Positions 1 to 5,120 of a stretch of 5,120 bases of DNA are shown here, one piece after another. The notes beneath the pieces were generated by a model. That model had not been told where the DNA came from. It did no database searches and saw only the letters and a program-made list of their open reading frames with translations. Every line of letters begins with the position of its first letter. Position 1 is the stretch's first letter. Origin of the DNA: CAZCWX01 sp964502465 (GTDB lineage: Bacteria > Desulfobacterota > Binatia > Bin18); contig CAZCWX010000325.1 of NCBI GenBank assembly GCA_964502465.1, positions 1 through 5,120 on the forward strand. Reading direction: 5' to 3'. A program made the position numbers and the translations under genes.

Positions 1-28
1 GGAGAGACGGAGCATGCTCCGTCTCTCC
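1..28. terminator. Perfect 28-base palindrome, possible terminator
   Basis: The two 14-base arms, GGAGAGACGGAGCA and TGCTCCGTCTCTCC, are exact reverse complements. As RNA this can fold into a 12-bp GC-rich stem with a CAUG loop. It lies 58 bases beyond the stop codon of the minus-strand amidohydrolase, which is where a factor-independent terminator would be expected. The U-run that would complete a terminator for that gene would fall left of base 1, outside the window, so it cannot be checked. Alternatives are a dispersed palindromic repeat or a dyad binding site for a regulator. The palindrome is certain; the terminator role is inferred from position. Confidence 0.5.
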
Positions 29-86
29 GACGCGGGAATTCTCCTTTGCGGAAAACAGGGCAGCAGGCCACGAGGACACTGTCTGC

Positions 87-1187
87 TTACTGAATCCCGT
101 ACAGAGCGGCGGCGTTCCCCCCGACAACCTTTGCCAGATCCTCTGCCGGAGCGTCTTTAAAGTGCTCAGCGATGTACTCCTTTGAGCGCGGCCACGGCGA
201 GTCGGTGTGCGGATAGTCAGACGACCACATAACTTTGTTCATGTCATAACGTTTGCGGGTATCGATCCACACATCCTCAAACTGGAACGTCGCCCATACC
301 TGCCGCTTAATATACTCGCTCGGCGTCAGCGAGAGCTGCACATTCTCGAAGTGGCGGAGCCGGTCATACCCATGGTCGAGGCGATACATGAAGTGCGGCA
401 GCCAGGAGACATCGTTTTCAGCCGAGACGACTTTCAGCCCCGGAAAGCGTTCGAACACGCCCCCGTACACCATGTCCGCCAAGGTGATCTGAATTTCATG
501 TGGCAGGCTCATATACGAGCGGAGGATGGTGCCAAAATTGATGCCATGTCCACGCCGGGCCGTGAGAATGTGCAATGACAGTGGCATGTTCAGATCCTGA
601 GCCGCAGCCCAGAACGGATCGTATTCGCGGCTGCTGTACGGATGATCGTCCGGCGGTGCGCCCCAGATTAAGGCACCACGCAGGCCTTTTTTGGCAATGC
701 GTTTGAGTTCTTCCACCCCCGCTGGGATGTCTTCCAAGGTGACTGCGCCTAGACCGATGAGGCGCTTAGGATTGTAACTGCTATACTCAGTGGCCCAGTC
801 GTTAAAGGCACGGAAGGCTGAGCCGCGCAGTTCTGCATCCTGTAAGCCAAACAGCAACATACCCATCGACGTGTACAGCGCTTCGGCAGTGACACCATCG
901 CGGTCTTGATCTTTGAGGCGCTCAGCCGGGTCCCACACGCTCTTGGGCGCCACCTCAAACCCTTTCTTGACATGCTCGGGCAGTTCTTCGGCGCTCTTGC
1001 CTGAGCCAAAAAATCCAGCCACCGGCACCGGGGTAATATTTTCACAGACGAAGAACTCGCCCTCTTTTCCATCAGGGTTACGCACCGTGTGTGGCGCCCG
1101 ATCCCGGAACTTTTTGTCCATTCGCTCGCCCCACATGTCTGGGGGTTCTACAAAATGTGAATCTGCAGAAATAATACGATACGCCAT
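87..1187 (-). CDS. Amidohydrolase family protein (PF04909 / COG2159), paralogue 1
   Basis: A 366-residue cytosolic metal-dependent hydrolase of the TIM-barrel amidohydrolase-2 family, related to ACMSD-type decarboxylases. No signal peptide or membrane segment is visible. Family landmarks run in order: strand-1 motif SADSH with D9 and H11, followed by EPPDMW; YDPFWAAAQDL at about 189-199, leading to the strand-5 histidine H206; FERFPGLKVVSAEND with E257; and the strand-8 motif SSDYPH with D324 and H327. The C-terminal NAAALYG signature closes the fold. The usual HxH of classical amidohydrolases is DxH here, as in many members of this subgroup, so a single-metal site is likely. Length fits the family (about 330-400). 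The ATG start has AAAGGAGG six bases upstream. It is transcribed away from the plus-strand genes at 1552-2700. The reaction could be C-N or C-O hydrolysis or decarboxylation; the substrate is unknown. Confidence 0.93.
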   Translation of the reverse strand: MAYRIISADSHFVEPPDMWGERMDKKFRDRAPHTVRNPDGKEGEFFVCENITPVPVAGFFGSGKSAEELPEHVKKGFEVAPKSVWDPAERLKDQDRDGVTAEALYTSMGMLLFGLQDAELRGSAFRAFNDWATEYSSYNPKRLIGLGAVTLEDIPAGVEELKRIAKKGLRGALIWGAPPDDHPYSSREYDPFWAAAQDLNMPLSLHILTARRGHGINFGTILRSYMSLPHEIQITLADMVYGGVFERFPGLKVVSAENDVSWLPHFMYRLDHGYDRLRHFENVQLSLTPSEYIKRQVWATFQFEDVWIDTRKRYDMNKVMWSSDYPHTDSPWPRSKEYIAEHFKDAPAEDLAKVVGGNAAALYGIQ

Positions 1188-1193
1188 ATTTTT

Positions 1194-1201
1194 CCTCCTT
1201 T
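1194..1201 (-). promoter_or_regulatory. Ribosome binding site of amidohydrolase 1
   Basis: Read on the minus strand this is AAAGGAGG, a near-perfect anti-16S match, with six bases between it and the ATG at 1187-1185. It fixes the start of the gene and makes longer versions of the protein unlikely. Confidence 0.85.
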
Positions 1202-1535
1202 AGTATAATGGGCGTAGCATCAAACTGAATAATAAACAACGATGTACTGTGCTCCGTCATCAACGTAAGGTTAGACTGGTGGACTTTTGTTATGGGGCGC
1301 TTTCAGCATGTGGCTTTTTCCCCTTCAAGCGTAATGCCCACAATCCTCACAACCGTGCCATTATGAACCCTCTTTTGCCTTGTCAAGACGGTAAAAGATC
1401 TCTACCCCATGGTTTTTTGAGTCTAGAAGATTACCGGGAGAAAATCAAAAGCGGAAAAAGCTTTTTTGCTCCACTGGGAAAGCGATCTTGCGAAGGCTTC
1501 CTTTACCATGCTATCCAACAGGGTGTTGTCAGCGT
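1202..1535. other. Gap with no confident gene; open reading extension on plus strand
   Basis: This stretch separates amidohydrolase 1 from the Cys-pair gene and should hold promoters for both directions. No convincing -35/-10 pair is visible; a TATAAT at 1204-1209 on the plus strand lacks a -35 partner. The reading frame of the gene at 1552 stays open leftward from 1551 to a TAG at 1201-1203. A longer product could therefore begin at ATG 1363 (179 residues) or GTG 1249 (217 residues), but neither start has a good ribosome site. No tRNA, repeat array or mobile-element end was seen. Confidence 0.5.
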
Positions 1536-1542
1536 AAGGAGG
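1536..1542 (+). promoter_or_regulatory. Ribosome binding site deciding the start at 1552
   Basis: AAGGAGG lies nine bases before ATG 1552. It is the only strong Shine-Dalgarno site in this frame, while the in-frame ATG at 1363 and GTG at 1249 have none. That is why the shorter 116-residue protein is preferred. Such a strong match inside a longer real gene would be a coincidence, but that is not excluded. Confidence 0.65.
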
Positions 1543-1551
1543 GGTCCTGCT

Positions 1552-1902
1552 ATGCCGTCAGCCATACAGCCTCAGTCTACCGATCGGGTCGTTGCCACAT
1601 TGGACGCCTTGTGCGACTTTCTCGCCGAGCCAAGTTGCCGTCAGTGTGAGGTCTTAGCAATCTGCCTCAAACACCTTGAGGAAGATGCCACTCAACATCC
1701 AACTGCGCCAAGCGATATCCTGCGTGCCTTGCGACGGGTCGGCGTATTTTCGTATGTTCGTCGCCGTTTTGACTGTCACCGATGCGTTCCTGCAGAAATC
1801 CTTGCTGCCTATCTCACTCCTGGAGAAGAAGTTCCGCAGTTTGGCAACACAGATCTTCCTACGCTCTCCTGGGTTGAAGGAGAGCAAGATATCCATTGGT
1901 AA
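1552..1902 (+). CDS. Small hypothetical protein with two CxxC pairs
   Basis: I do not recognise this family. The preferred form has 116 residues, is soluble, and has no signal peptide or membrane helix. It has six cysteines: C21, then C29-x2-C32-x5-C38 in the first third, and C75-x2-C78 after an Arg-rich stretch (SYVRRRFDCHRC). Two CxxC pairs about 42 residues apart could together bind one zinc ion or an iron-sulphur cluster, with the basic stretch able to contact nucleic acid; both are inference. The C-terminal 30 residues are acidic and end in Trp. Codon usage looks coding, and the AAGGAGG site at 1536 supports the start. The frame is open much further upstream, so a 179-residue form from ATG 1363 (adding an LSLEDYREKIKSGKSFF-like region) is possible. 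The HAD gene follows 81 bases downstream on the same strand, so the two may be co-transcribed. Confidence 0.6.
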   Translation: MPSAIQPQSTDRVVATLDALCDFLAEPSCRQCEVLAICLKHLEEDATQHPTAPSDILRALRRVGVFSYVRRRFDCHRCVPAEILAAYLTPGEEVPQFGNTDLPTLSWVEGEQDIHW

Positions 1903-1971
1903 GCGACGCCATTGCCAGAAACACGGTGGAAAGTGAACATCCCGCGATAGGCTACGGCGCCCTGGTACACT

Positions 1972-1978
1972 GAGGAAA
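1972..1978 (+). promoter_or_regulatory. Ribosome binding site of the HAD hydrolase
   Basis: GAGGAAA ends five bases before ATG 1984, with the AGGA core seven bases away. It is of moderate strength and supports that ATG as the start, which places the catalytic Asp of motif I at residue 10 as is normal for the family. Confidence 0.7.
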
Positions 1979-1983
1979 GCAAC

Positions 1984-2700
1984 ATGGCCCAGATTCGCGC
2001 TGTGCTTTTCGACTTGGGGGGAACCTTATTTGACTACGCAACCCTTGCGGAAGGAGAACGCGAGAGTCTGACCGAGTTAGCACGCTGGGCTGGCATAGCA
2101 AAAGCACCACGGGTCATTATTCACACCTACCGGGTTGCGCTGAAGCGCGTGTTTTATGAGTACCTCCCTCGCCCGTATTATCTGCATCGCGATCTCTTTC
2201 GAGATGTTTTACTCAGCATGGCTCAGGACCTCGGGGCAACACTGACCGATCAACAGATCGAACGGTACCGGGAGCGACAGCGTGAGCGACGGGTCCGTGA
2301 TTTTGCGTTGCGGGATGGGGTGATTGAAACGTTGAAAACGCTTCGGGACCAAGGATTGTACCTCGGAGTTGTCAGCAATGCTGACGAGGATCAACTCGCT
2401 CATCTTATCAAACTTGCACAGATAGCACCCTACTTTGACTCCCTGTTGTCTAGCGAGGAAGCACGATCGTGTAAACCTGACCTTGCGATCTTTCACCAAG
2501 CCTTGCGTCGGGCAAGCTGCTCTCCGACAGAAGCCCTTTTCGTCGGGGACTCGGCGCAGCAGGATATTGTCGGTGCCAATCGTGTGGGATTGCGTTCCGT
2601 GATGATCTGGGATCGGACTGATCGCGAGCCACCCACCGACAGTCCGAAACCCCGTCATTTCATCCGCCGGATTCCGGAGTTGCTGGACCTCGTCGCTTAA
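1984..2700 (+). CDS. HAD-superfamily hydrolase (HAD-IA-like, phosphatase fold)
   Basis: A 238-residue cytosolic enzyme with all four HAD motifs. Motif I is VLFDLGGTLFD with nucleophile D10. Motif II is LGVVSNAD with S131. Motif III is K164 in SCKPD. Motif IV is ALFVGDSAQQDIVGA with D189 and D194. A helical, Arg/Tyr-rich segment at about 17-110 between motifs I and II is a C1 cap, as in phosphoglycolate phosphatase, haloacid dehalogenase and YjjG-type nucleotidases. The oddity is motif I: the usual DxD is D10-L-G12, so the general acid/base aspartate two residues after the nucleophile is glycine. FDLGGT forms occur in other uncharacterised HAD proteins. By family knowledge this change could slow or alter phosphate-ester hydrolysis. 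Substrate is unknown. It follows the Cys-pair gene by 81 bases and converges on amidohydrolase 2. Confidence 0.92.
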   Translation: MAQIRAVLFDLGGTLFDYATLAEGERESLTELARWAGIAKAPRVIIHTYRVALKRVFYEYLPRPYYLHRDLFRDVLLSMAQDLGATLTDQQIERYRERQRERRVRDFALRDGVIETLKTLRDQGLYLGVVSNADEDQLAHLIKLAQIAPYFDSLLSSEEARSCKPDLAIFHQALRRASCSPTEALFVGDSAQQDIVGANRVGLRSVMIWDRTDREPPTDSPKPRHFIRRIPELLDLVA

Positions 2701-2760
2701 ATCAGACCACAGAACATTCGTACACTTCACATCAGGTGCTGTGCATGGAAATCTCCCCTA

Positions 2761-2783
2761 TCCCCCCTTTGAAAAAGGGGGGA
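2761..2783. repeat. C6/G6 intergenic hairpin repeat
   Basis: TCCCCCCTTT at 2761-2770 pairs exactly with AAAGGGGGGA at 2774-2783 around a GAA loop, giving a 10-bp stem. The preceding ATCTCCCCTATC also resembles the flank of CCCCCTTT/AAAGGGGG repeats scattered between genes in many environmental bacterial genomes. It lies 60 bases after the HAD stop. No U-run follows on either strand, so it is not a classical intrinsic terminator, though it could stall polymerase or protect the 3' end of the HAD transcript. Confidence 0.75.
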
Positions 2784-2786
2784 ATC

Positions 2787-2845
2787 GTGGTTCGACGGAG
2801 CCTGTCCTGAGCGGAGCGCAACGGAGTCGAAGGGCTCACCACAGG
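2787..2845. repeat. TTCGAC/GTCGAA intergenic hairpin element
   Basis: TTCGAC at 2791-2796 is inverted as GTCGAA at 2826-2831. Outside it GTGG (2787-2790) pairs with CCAC (2839-2842), and TGAGC (2808-2812) is repeated inverted as GCTCA (2834-2838). CCTGT (2801-2805) also recurs inverted as ACAGG (2841-2845). Read on the minus strand it contains CCTTCGACTCCG and CTCAGGACAGGCTC, the hallmark of a dispersed intergenic repeat I recall from many environmental bacteria. It abuts the C6/G6 hairpin in the convergent gap. Whether it is mobile (REP or MITE-like) cannot be told from one copy. Confidence 0.7.
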
Positions 2846-2920
2846 CTTCGCGCGGGGGGTTTTTGTCAGGGACTGTGTCAACCCCATGTGGTTCTCCATC
2901 AATCCTCATCGCTCCAGGTT

Positions 2921-4075
2921 TTAGAGACCGTAGACCGTGGCCGCGTTTTCTCCAAGAACCTTTTGACGGGTCGTCTCCGACATCGGCTCTACCAGCTCTC
3001 TCAACTCGTTCATGTAATTCCCCGGATGGTCAAAGTGCGGGAAATCCGAGGCCCAGAAGAATTTGTCTGCCCCGACGAAGTCGACAACGTGACCAAAGGC
3101 TTTTTCGTCTGGATCGCCCGAGATCCAACACTGCCGGTAGAAGTAATAACTGGGCTTCTCTTTCAGCCGCACTGTCTCCCCTAATACACTGTCATACACC
3201 GCATCCATGCGATTGAGCAGATAGCCTGCCCAGCCTGCGCCTGACTCCAACACCACCACTTTGACCGTGGGAAAGCGGTCAAACAAGCCGTACTGAAACA
3301 TTGCCGTAAAGGCCTGTAAGGGACCCTGCGCCCCATGGACATTATGGTGCCACAGCGCCCATTTCTGCATATCACGAAAGCGTTGGTGGACGCGCTTGGC
3401 GGGCGGCTCGCCACTCGGATGGATGCCCACCGGGACGTCGAGGTCCTGAACCTTTGCCCAGAAAGGGTCATAGTCGGGGTGCGCATGAGATTTGTAGGTT
3501 GGGGTAAAGGGCACAAAGAAGGCACCCTTGCACCCACTTTTGACCGCACGCTCTAGTTCACGGGCGGCTTCGTGGGGATCGCCAAAGGAAATATGGGCAA
3601 TGGGAATAAGTCGGCCAGCGGAATCGGCACAGAAGTCAACGACCCAGCGATTATAGGCTCGGGCATAGGCAGCTTGCAGTTCCAAGTCATCGATATCTTC
3701 GGCTTCCCACGACAACCCCAGGCTGGGATAGATGATGGCCTTCTCCAGGCCCTCTTGATCCATGCGGGTGAGGCGCTCTTTGGGATCCATCGAGCCAAAG
3801 GGCGCCTGGTTCACATAGGTTTTGTCGGGGTGCGGTTTGAGGGCGTCTCCCTTCTTGCCCATCGCTCCTGACTGGGCCAGTTGACCAGGTCTGAAGTATT
3901 TGGCTGGGGCGCCACCAACTTCCAGCACTTCCAACCCCTCGTGGTTTTTGCGGATGCGAATAGCCCGAGCGCGATATTGCGGATCGATATATTTTTCCCA
4001 CGTATCAGGCGGTTCGAGAATATGCCCATCCGCGTCAATCGCGCCGGGGTATGGAAAACGCTCACTCTGTGTCAT
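2921..4075 (-). CDS. Amidohydrolase family protein (PF04909 / COG2159), paralogue 2
   Basis: A 384-residue cytosolic TIM-barrel metal-dependent hydrolase, homologous to the protein encoded at 87-1187. Landmarks: DADGH with D16 and H18, followed by EPPDTW; YDPFWAKVQDL at about 202-212 and strand-5 H219 in VGIHPSG; FDRFPTVKVVVLESGAGW with E277; strand-8 motif WASDFPHFDHPGN with D344 and H347; and the C-terminal GENAATVYG. It differs from paralogue 1 in a longer segment at about 50-95 (Gly/Lys/Pro-rich) and in a WHHNVHG stretch at about 242-248, which probably shape substrate choice. The ATG start has AAAAGGAGG seven bases upstream. The LLM oxidoreductase lies upstream on the same strand, 144 bases away, so shared expression is possible. 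The metal (often Zn in ACMSD relatives) and the substrate are not determined. Confidence 0.93.
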   Translation of the reverse strand: MTQSERFPYPGAIDADGHILEPPDTWEKYIDPQYRARAIRIRKNHEGLEVLEVGGAPAKYFRPGQLAQSGAMGKKGDALKPHPDKTYVNQAPFGSMDPKERLTRMDQEGLEKAIIYPSLGLSWEAEDIDDLELQAAYARAYNRWVVDFCADSAGRLIPIAHISFGDPHEAARELERAVKSGCKGAFFVPFTPTYKSHAHPDYDPFWAKVQDLDVPVGIHPSGEPPAKRVHQRFRDMQKWALWHHNVHGAQGPLQAFTAMFQYGLFDRFPTVKVVVLESGAGWAGYLLNRMDAVYDSVLGETVRLKEKPSYYFYRQCWISGDPDEKAFGHVVDFVGADKFFWASDFPHFDHPGNYMNELRELVEPMSETTRQKVLGENAATVYGL

Positions 4076-4082
4076 CGAATTT

Positions 4083-4091
4083 CCTCCTTTT
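4083..4091 (-). promoter_or_regulatory. Ribosome binding site of amidohydrolase 2
   Basis: On the minus strand this reads AAAAGGAGG, seven bases before the ATG at 4075-4073. It is nearly the same leader as that of paralogue 1 and fixes the start. Confidence 0.85.
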
Positions 4092-4145
4092 GAACTTTGA
4101 AACAGCGTGCAAAGGTTCTTCTTTCTCTACCATTCTCTTGTCGTT

Positions 4146-4172
4146 AAAAAAAGGGATTTGCCGCGAACAGCA
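4146..4172 (-). terminator. Possible weak terminator after the LLM gene
   Basis: Read on the minus strand, TGCTG-TTCG-CGGCA forms a 5-bp stem (one G-T pair) with a UUCG loop (4172-4159), and a run of seven T lies at 4152-4146 after AATCCC. The stem is short and the T-run starts six bases late, so termination would be inefficient; read-through into amidohydrolase 2 remains possible. It sits 48 bases after the LLM stop codon. Confidence 0.3.
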
Positions 4173-4219
4173 GAAAGGAGATTCTGATTCCTTTATACCA
4201 GTGACGGTCGGCAGCAGAT

Positions 4220-5120
4220 TTACTGCCGCAGGGCGGGTAGCACCTCGGTGGCGAAGCGCTGCAGCGAGCGCATCGTCTTAGCAGGGTCAAGGCCCGGCAG
4301 TTGTATGGTGACAATCATCTCCGTCATCTGATTGGATGCGATGATCTCCGACAGTCGCTGCTTGACTTCCTCCGGAGATCCCAACACGCAGGTACGCCTG
4401 ACTTTATCCGGAACCGGCTGAATCCAGCGTTGCTCGCCGCCGGTGGCGTCTGAGAGCCACTTGGCGTAGAGCGCAGCCTGGTACATCGCGCCCACCTCAA
4501 TATCGGCCCACGCCTGCTCGGCATTGTCAGCCACGTAAACGATACGACTGTTGACGATGTTGTAGCCCGCTGGGTCTTTCCCCAGTTGCCGTAACGTGTC
4601 GCGATAGAGCGCCACTTCGCGCTGGCCAAGATTGCAAGCGAACGACAAATCCAGCTCCGCGCCGCGCTTGATCGCCGTGGGTGCCATGCCGCCCCAGAGC
4701 AGTTCGGGATGCGGCTTGCTCATCGGACGGGGCAGGACGCGCACGTCGCGAAACTGAAAATACTTGCCCGCAAAGCTGAAGCTCTCGCCGGTCCAGGCGC
4801 GTTTCAAGATGTCAATCGTTTCGAGGGTGCGGCCGAGACGCTGCTTGCGCGATATCTGGAAGCCAGCGAATTCTTCCCCTCGATACCCCAGGCCGATCCC
4901 GAGCCGCAGACGCCCGTTGGAGATCACATCGATTGTCGCGGTGTCCTCGGCTAACCGGAGCGGGTGATAAAAGGGCGCAAGCAATACGTAGGTGCCAAGC
5001 GAAACGCGTGTCGTGCGAGCCGCGAGGGCAGCGAGCGTCGGCATAATAGCCGCGAGATACCCATCGTCGGTAAAGTGATGCTCTGTCAACCAAATCGAAT
5101 CGAAGCCCGCCTGGTCCACA
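4220..5120 (-). CDS. LLM-class flavin/F420-dependent oxidoreductase, 5' end outside window
   Basis: The C-terminal 299 residues of a luciferase-like monooxygenase (PF00296). The beginning lies beyond the right edge; the GTG at 5119-5117 is most likely an internal Val codon, because about 25-40 residues of the first barrel strand are missing compared with the usual 330-370. Residue numbers here count from that codon. Visible landmarks: GFDSIWLTEHHF (5-16), VSLGTYVLLAPFYHPLRLAED (39-59, loop carrying the YHP motif), the ISNGRLRLGIGLGYRGEEF block (66-84), WGG (142-144), and the C-terminal LGSPEEVKQRL helix cap (246-256). These enzymes bind FMN or F420 in a TIM barrel and oxidise or reduce small molecules, using O2 in the monooxygenases. 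Cofactor and substrate cannot be assigned. The gene is oriented toward amidohydrolase 2, suggesting consecutive catabolic steps, by inference only. Confidence 0.92.
   Translation of the reverse strand, partial: VDQAGFDSIWLTEHHFTDDGYLAAIMPTLAALAARTTRVSLGTYVLLAPFYHPLRLAEDTATIDVISNGRLRLGIGLGYRGEEFAGFQISRKQRLGRTLETIDILKRAWTGESFSFAGKYFQFRDVRVLPRPMSKPHPELLWGGMAPTAIKRGAELDLSFACNLGQREVALYRDTLRQLGKDPAGYNIVNSRIVYVADNAEQAWADIEVGAMYQAALYAKWLSDATGGEQRWIQPVPDKVRRTCVLGSPEEVKQRLSEIIASNQMTEMIVTIQLPGLDPAKTMRSLQRFATEVLPALRQ

Noticed and set aside
207..578. 123-codon plus-strand frame antisense to amidohydrolase 1
   Set aside because: It lies wholly opposite a gene with clear family motifs, shows no recognisable domain, and is explained by codon bias of the true gene.
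1204..1209. Exact TATAAT on the plus strand before the Cys-pair gene
   Set aside because: No -35-like hexamer lies 16-18 bases upstream, and it overlaps the edge of the amidohydrolase ribosome site; an AT-rich chance match is likely.
1455..1466. AAAAAGCTTTTT palindrome
   Set aside because: There is no loop and the arms are only A/T runs around GC; too weak for a terminator and within a possibly coding stretch.
1676..1936. 86-codon plus-strand reading frame overlapping the Cys-pair gene
   Set aside because: It has no ribosome site and overlaps the better-supported frame that starts at 1552 with AAGGAGG; treated as a shadow.
2828..2864. CGAAG/CTTCG hairpin followed by GGGGGG and TTTTT
   Set aside because: The stem has only 5 bp and is separated from the T-run by about nine bases; the paired bases belong to the repeat element, so terminator function is not supported.
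2741..3184. 147-codon plus-strand frame across the repeats and the end of amidohydrolase 2
   Set aside because: Its first part translates repeat DNA and the rest is antisense to a clear gene; no domain is visible.
4176..4200. TATAAA on the minus strand and AAAGGA/TCCTTT inverted repeat upstream of amidohydrolase 2
   Set aside because: No -35 partner at proper spacing, and the short inverted repeat is purine/pyrimidine simple sequence; not enough to call a promoter or operator.
4209..4228. CGGCAG/CTGCCG inverted repeat spanning the LLM stop codon
   Set aside because: A 6-bp stem with an 8-base loop and no T-run; probably chance within the end of the coding sequence.
1..5120. CRISPR array, tRNA/rRNA, transposase, toxin-antitoxin or phage genes
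   Set aside because: I looked on both strands and saw no regularly spaced repeats, cloverleaf sequence, or family motifs for these.

Overview
The window looks like ordinary chromosomal DNA from a free-living or symbiotic, probably uncultured, bacterium. Base composition is moderately GC-rich by eye, Shine-Dalgarno sites are strong (AAAGGAGG type), and gene density is normal. PF04909-type amidohydrolases next to a luciferase-like flavin or F420 oxidoreductase, with G/C-run and TTCGAC...GTCGAA intergenic repeats, are typical of environmental lineages rich in catabolic paralogues (for example Tectomicrobia/Entotheonella, Deltaproteobacteria-like or Rokubacteria-like genomes). That placement is inference. 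Nothing here fixes the taxon: there is no rRNA, tRNA or marker gene.

Layout, left to right. A perfect 28-base palindrome sits at 1-28, just past the end of a minus-strand amidohydrolase (87-1187). A 364-base gap to the next confident start (1188-1551) holds the amidohydrolase ribosome site and an open but unproven upstream extension. Next come two plus-strand genes: a small protein with two CxxC pairs and no recognised family (1552-1902), then a HAD-superfamily hydrolase (1984-2700). The 220-base convergent gap (2701-2920) carries two adjacent intergenic repeats: a C6/G6 hairpin and a TTCGAC/GTCGAA hairpin element. After this the minus strand resumes with a second, paralogous amidohydrolase (2921-4075), a 144-base gap with a possible weak terminator, and a luciferase-like (LLM) oxidoreductase that runs off the right edge (4220-5120).

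How the genes may work together. The LLM oxidoreductase is transcribed toward amidohydrolase 2. LLM enzymes often oxidise or ring-open small organic molecules, and COG2159 amidohydrolases hydrolyse or decarboxylate such products, so a short catabolic route is plausible. No substrate can be read from the sequence. The two amidohydrolases are clearly homologous (shared EPPD, YDPFWA..QDL, SD[YF]PH and the C-terminal NAA..YG motif) and flank the plus-strand pair, which could be an insertion between them or chance order. I found no defence system, CRISPR array, transposase, phage gene or RNA gene. The less ordinary items are the Cys-pair protein, the HAD enzyme lacking its second motif I aspartate, the repeat cluster and the edge palindrome.
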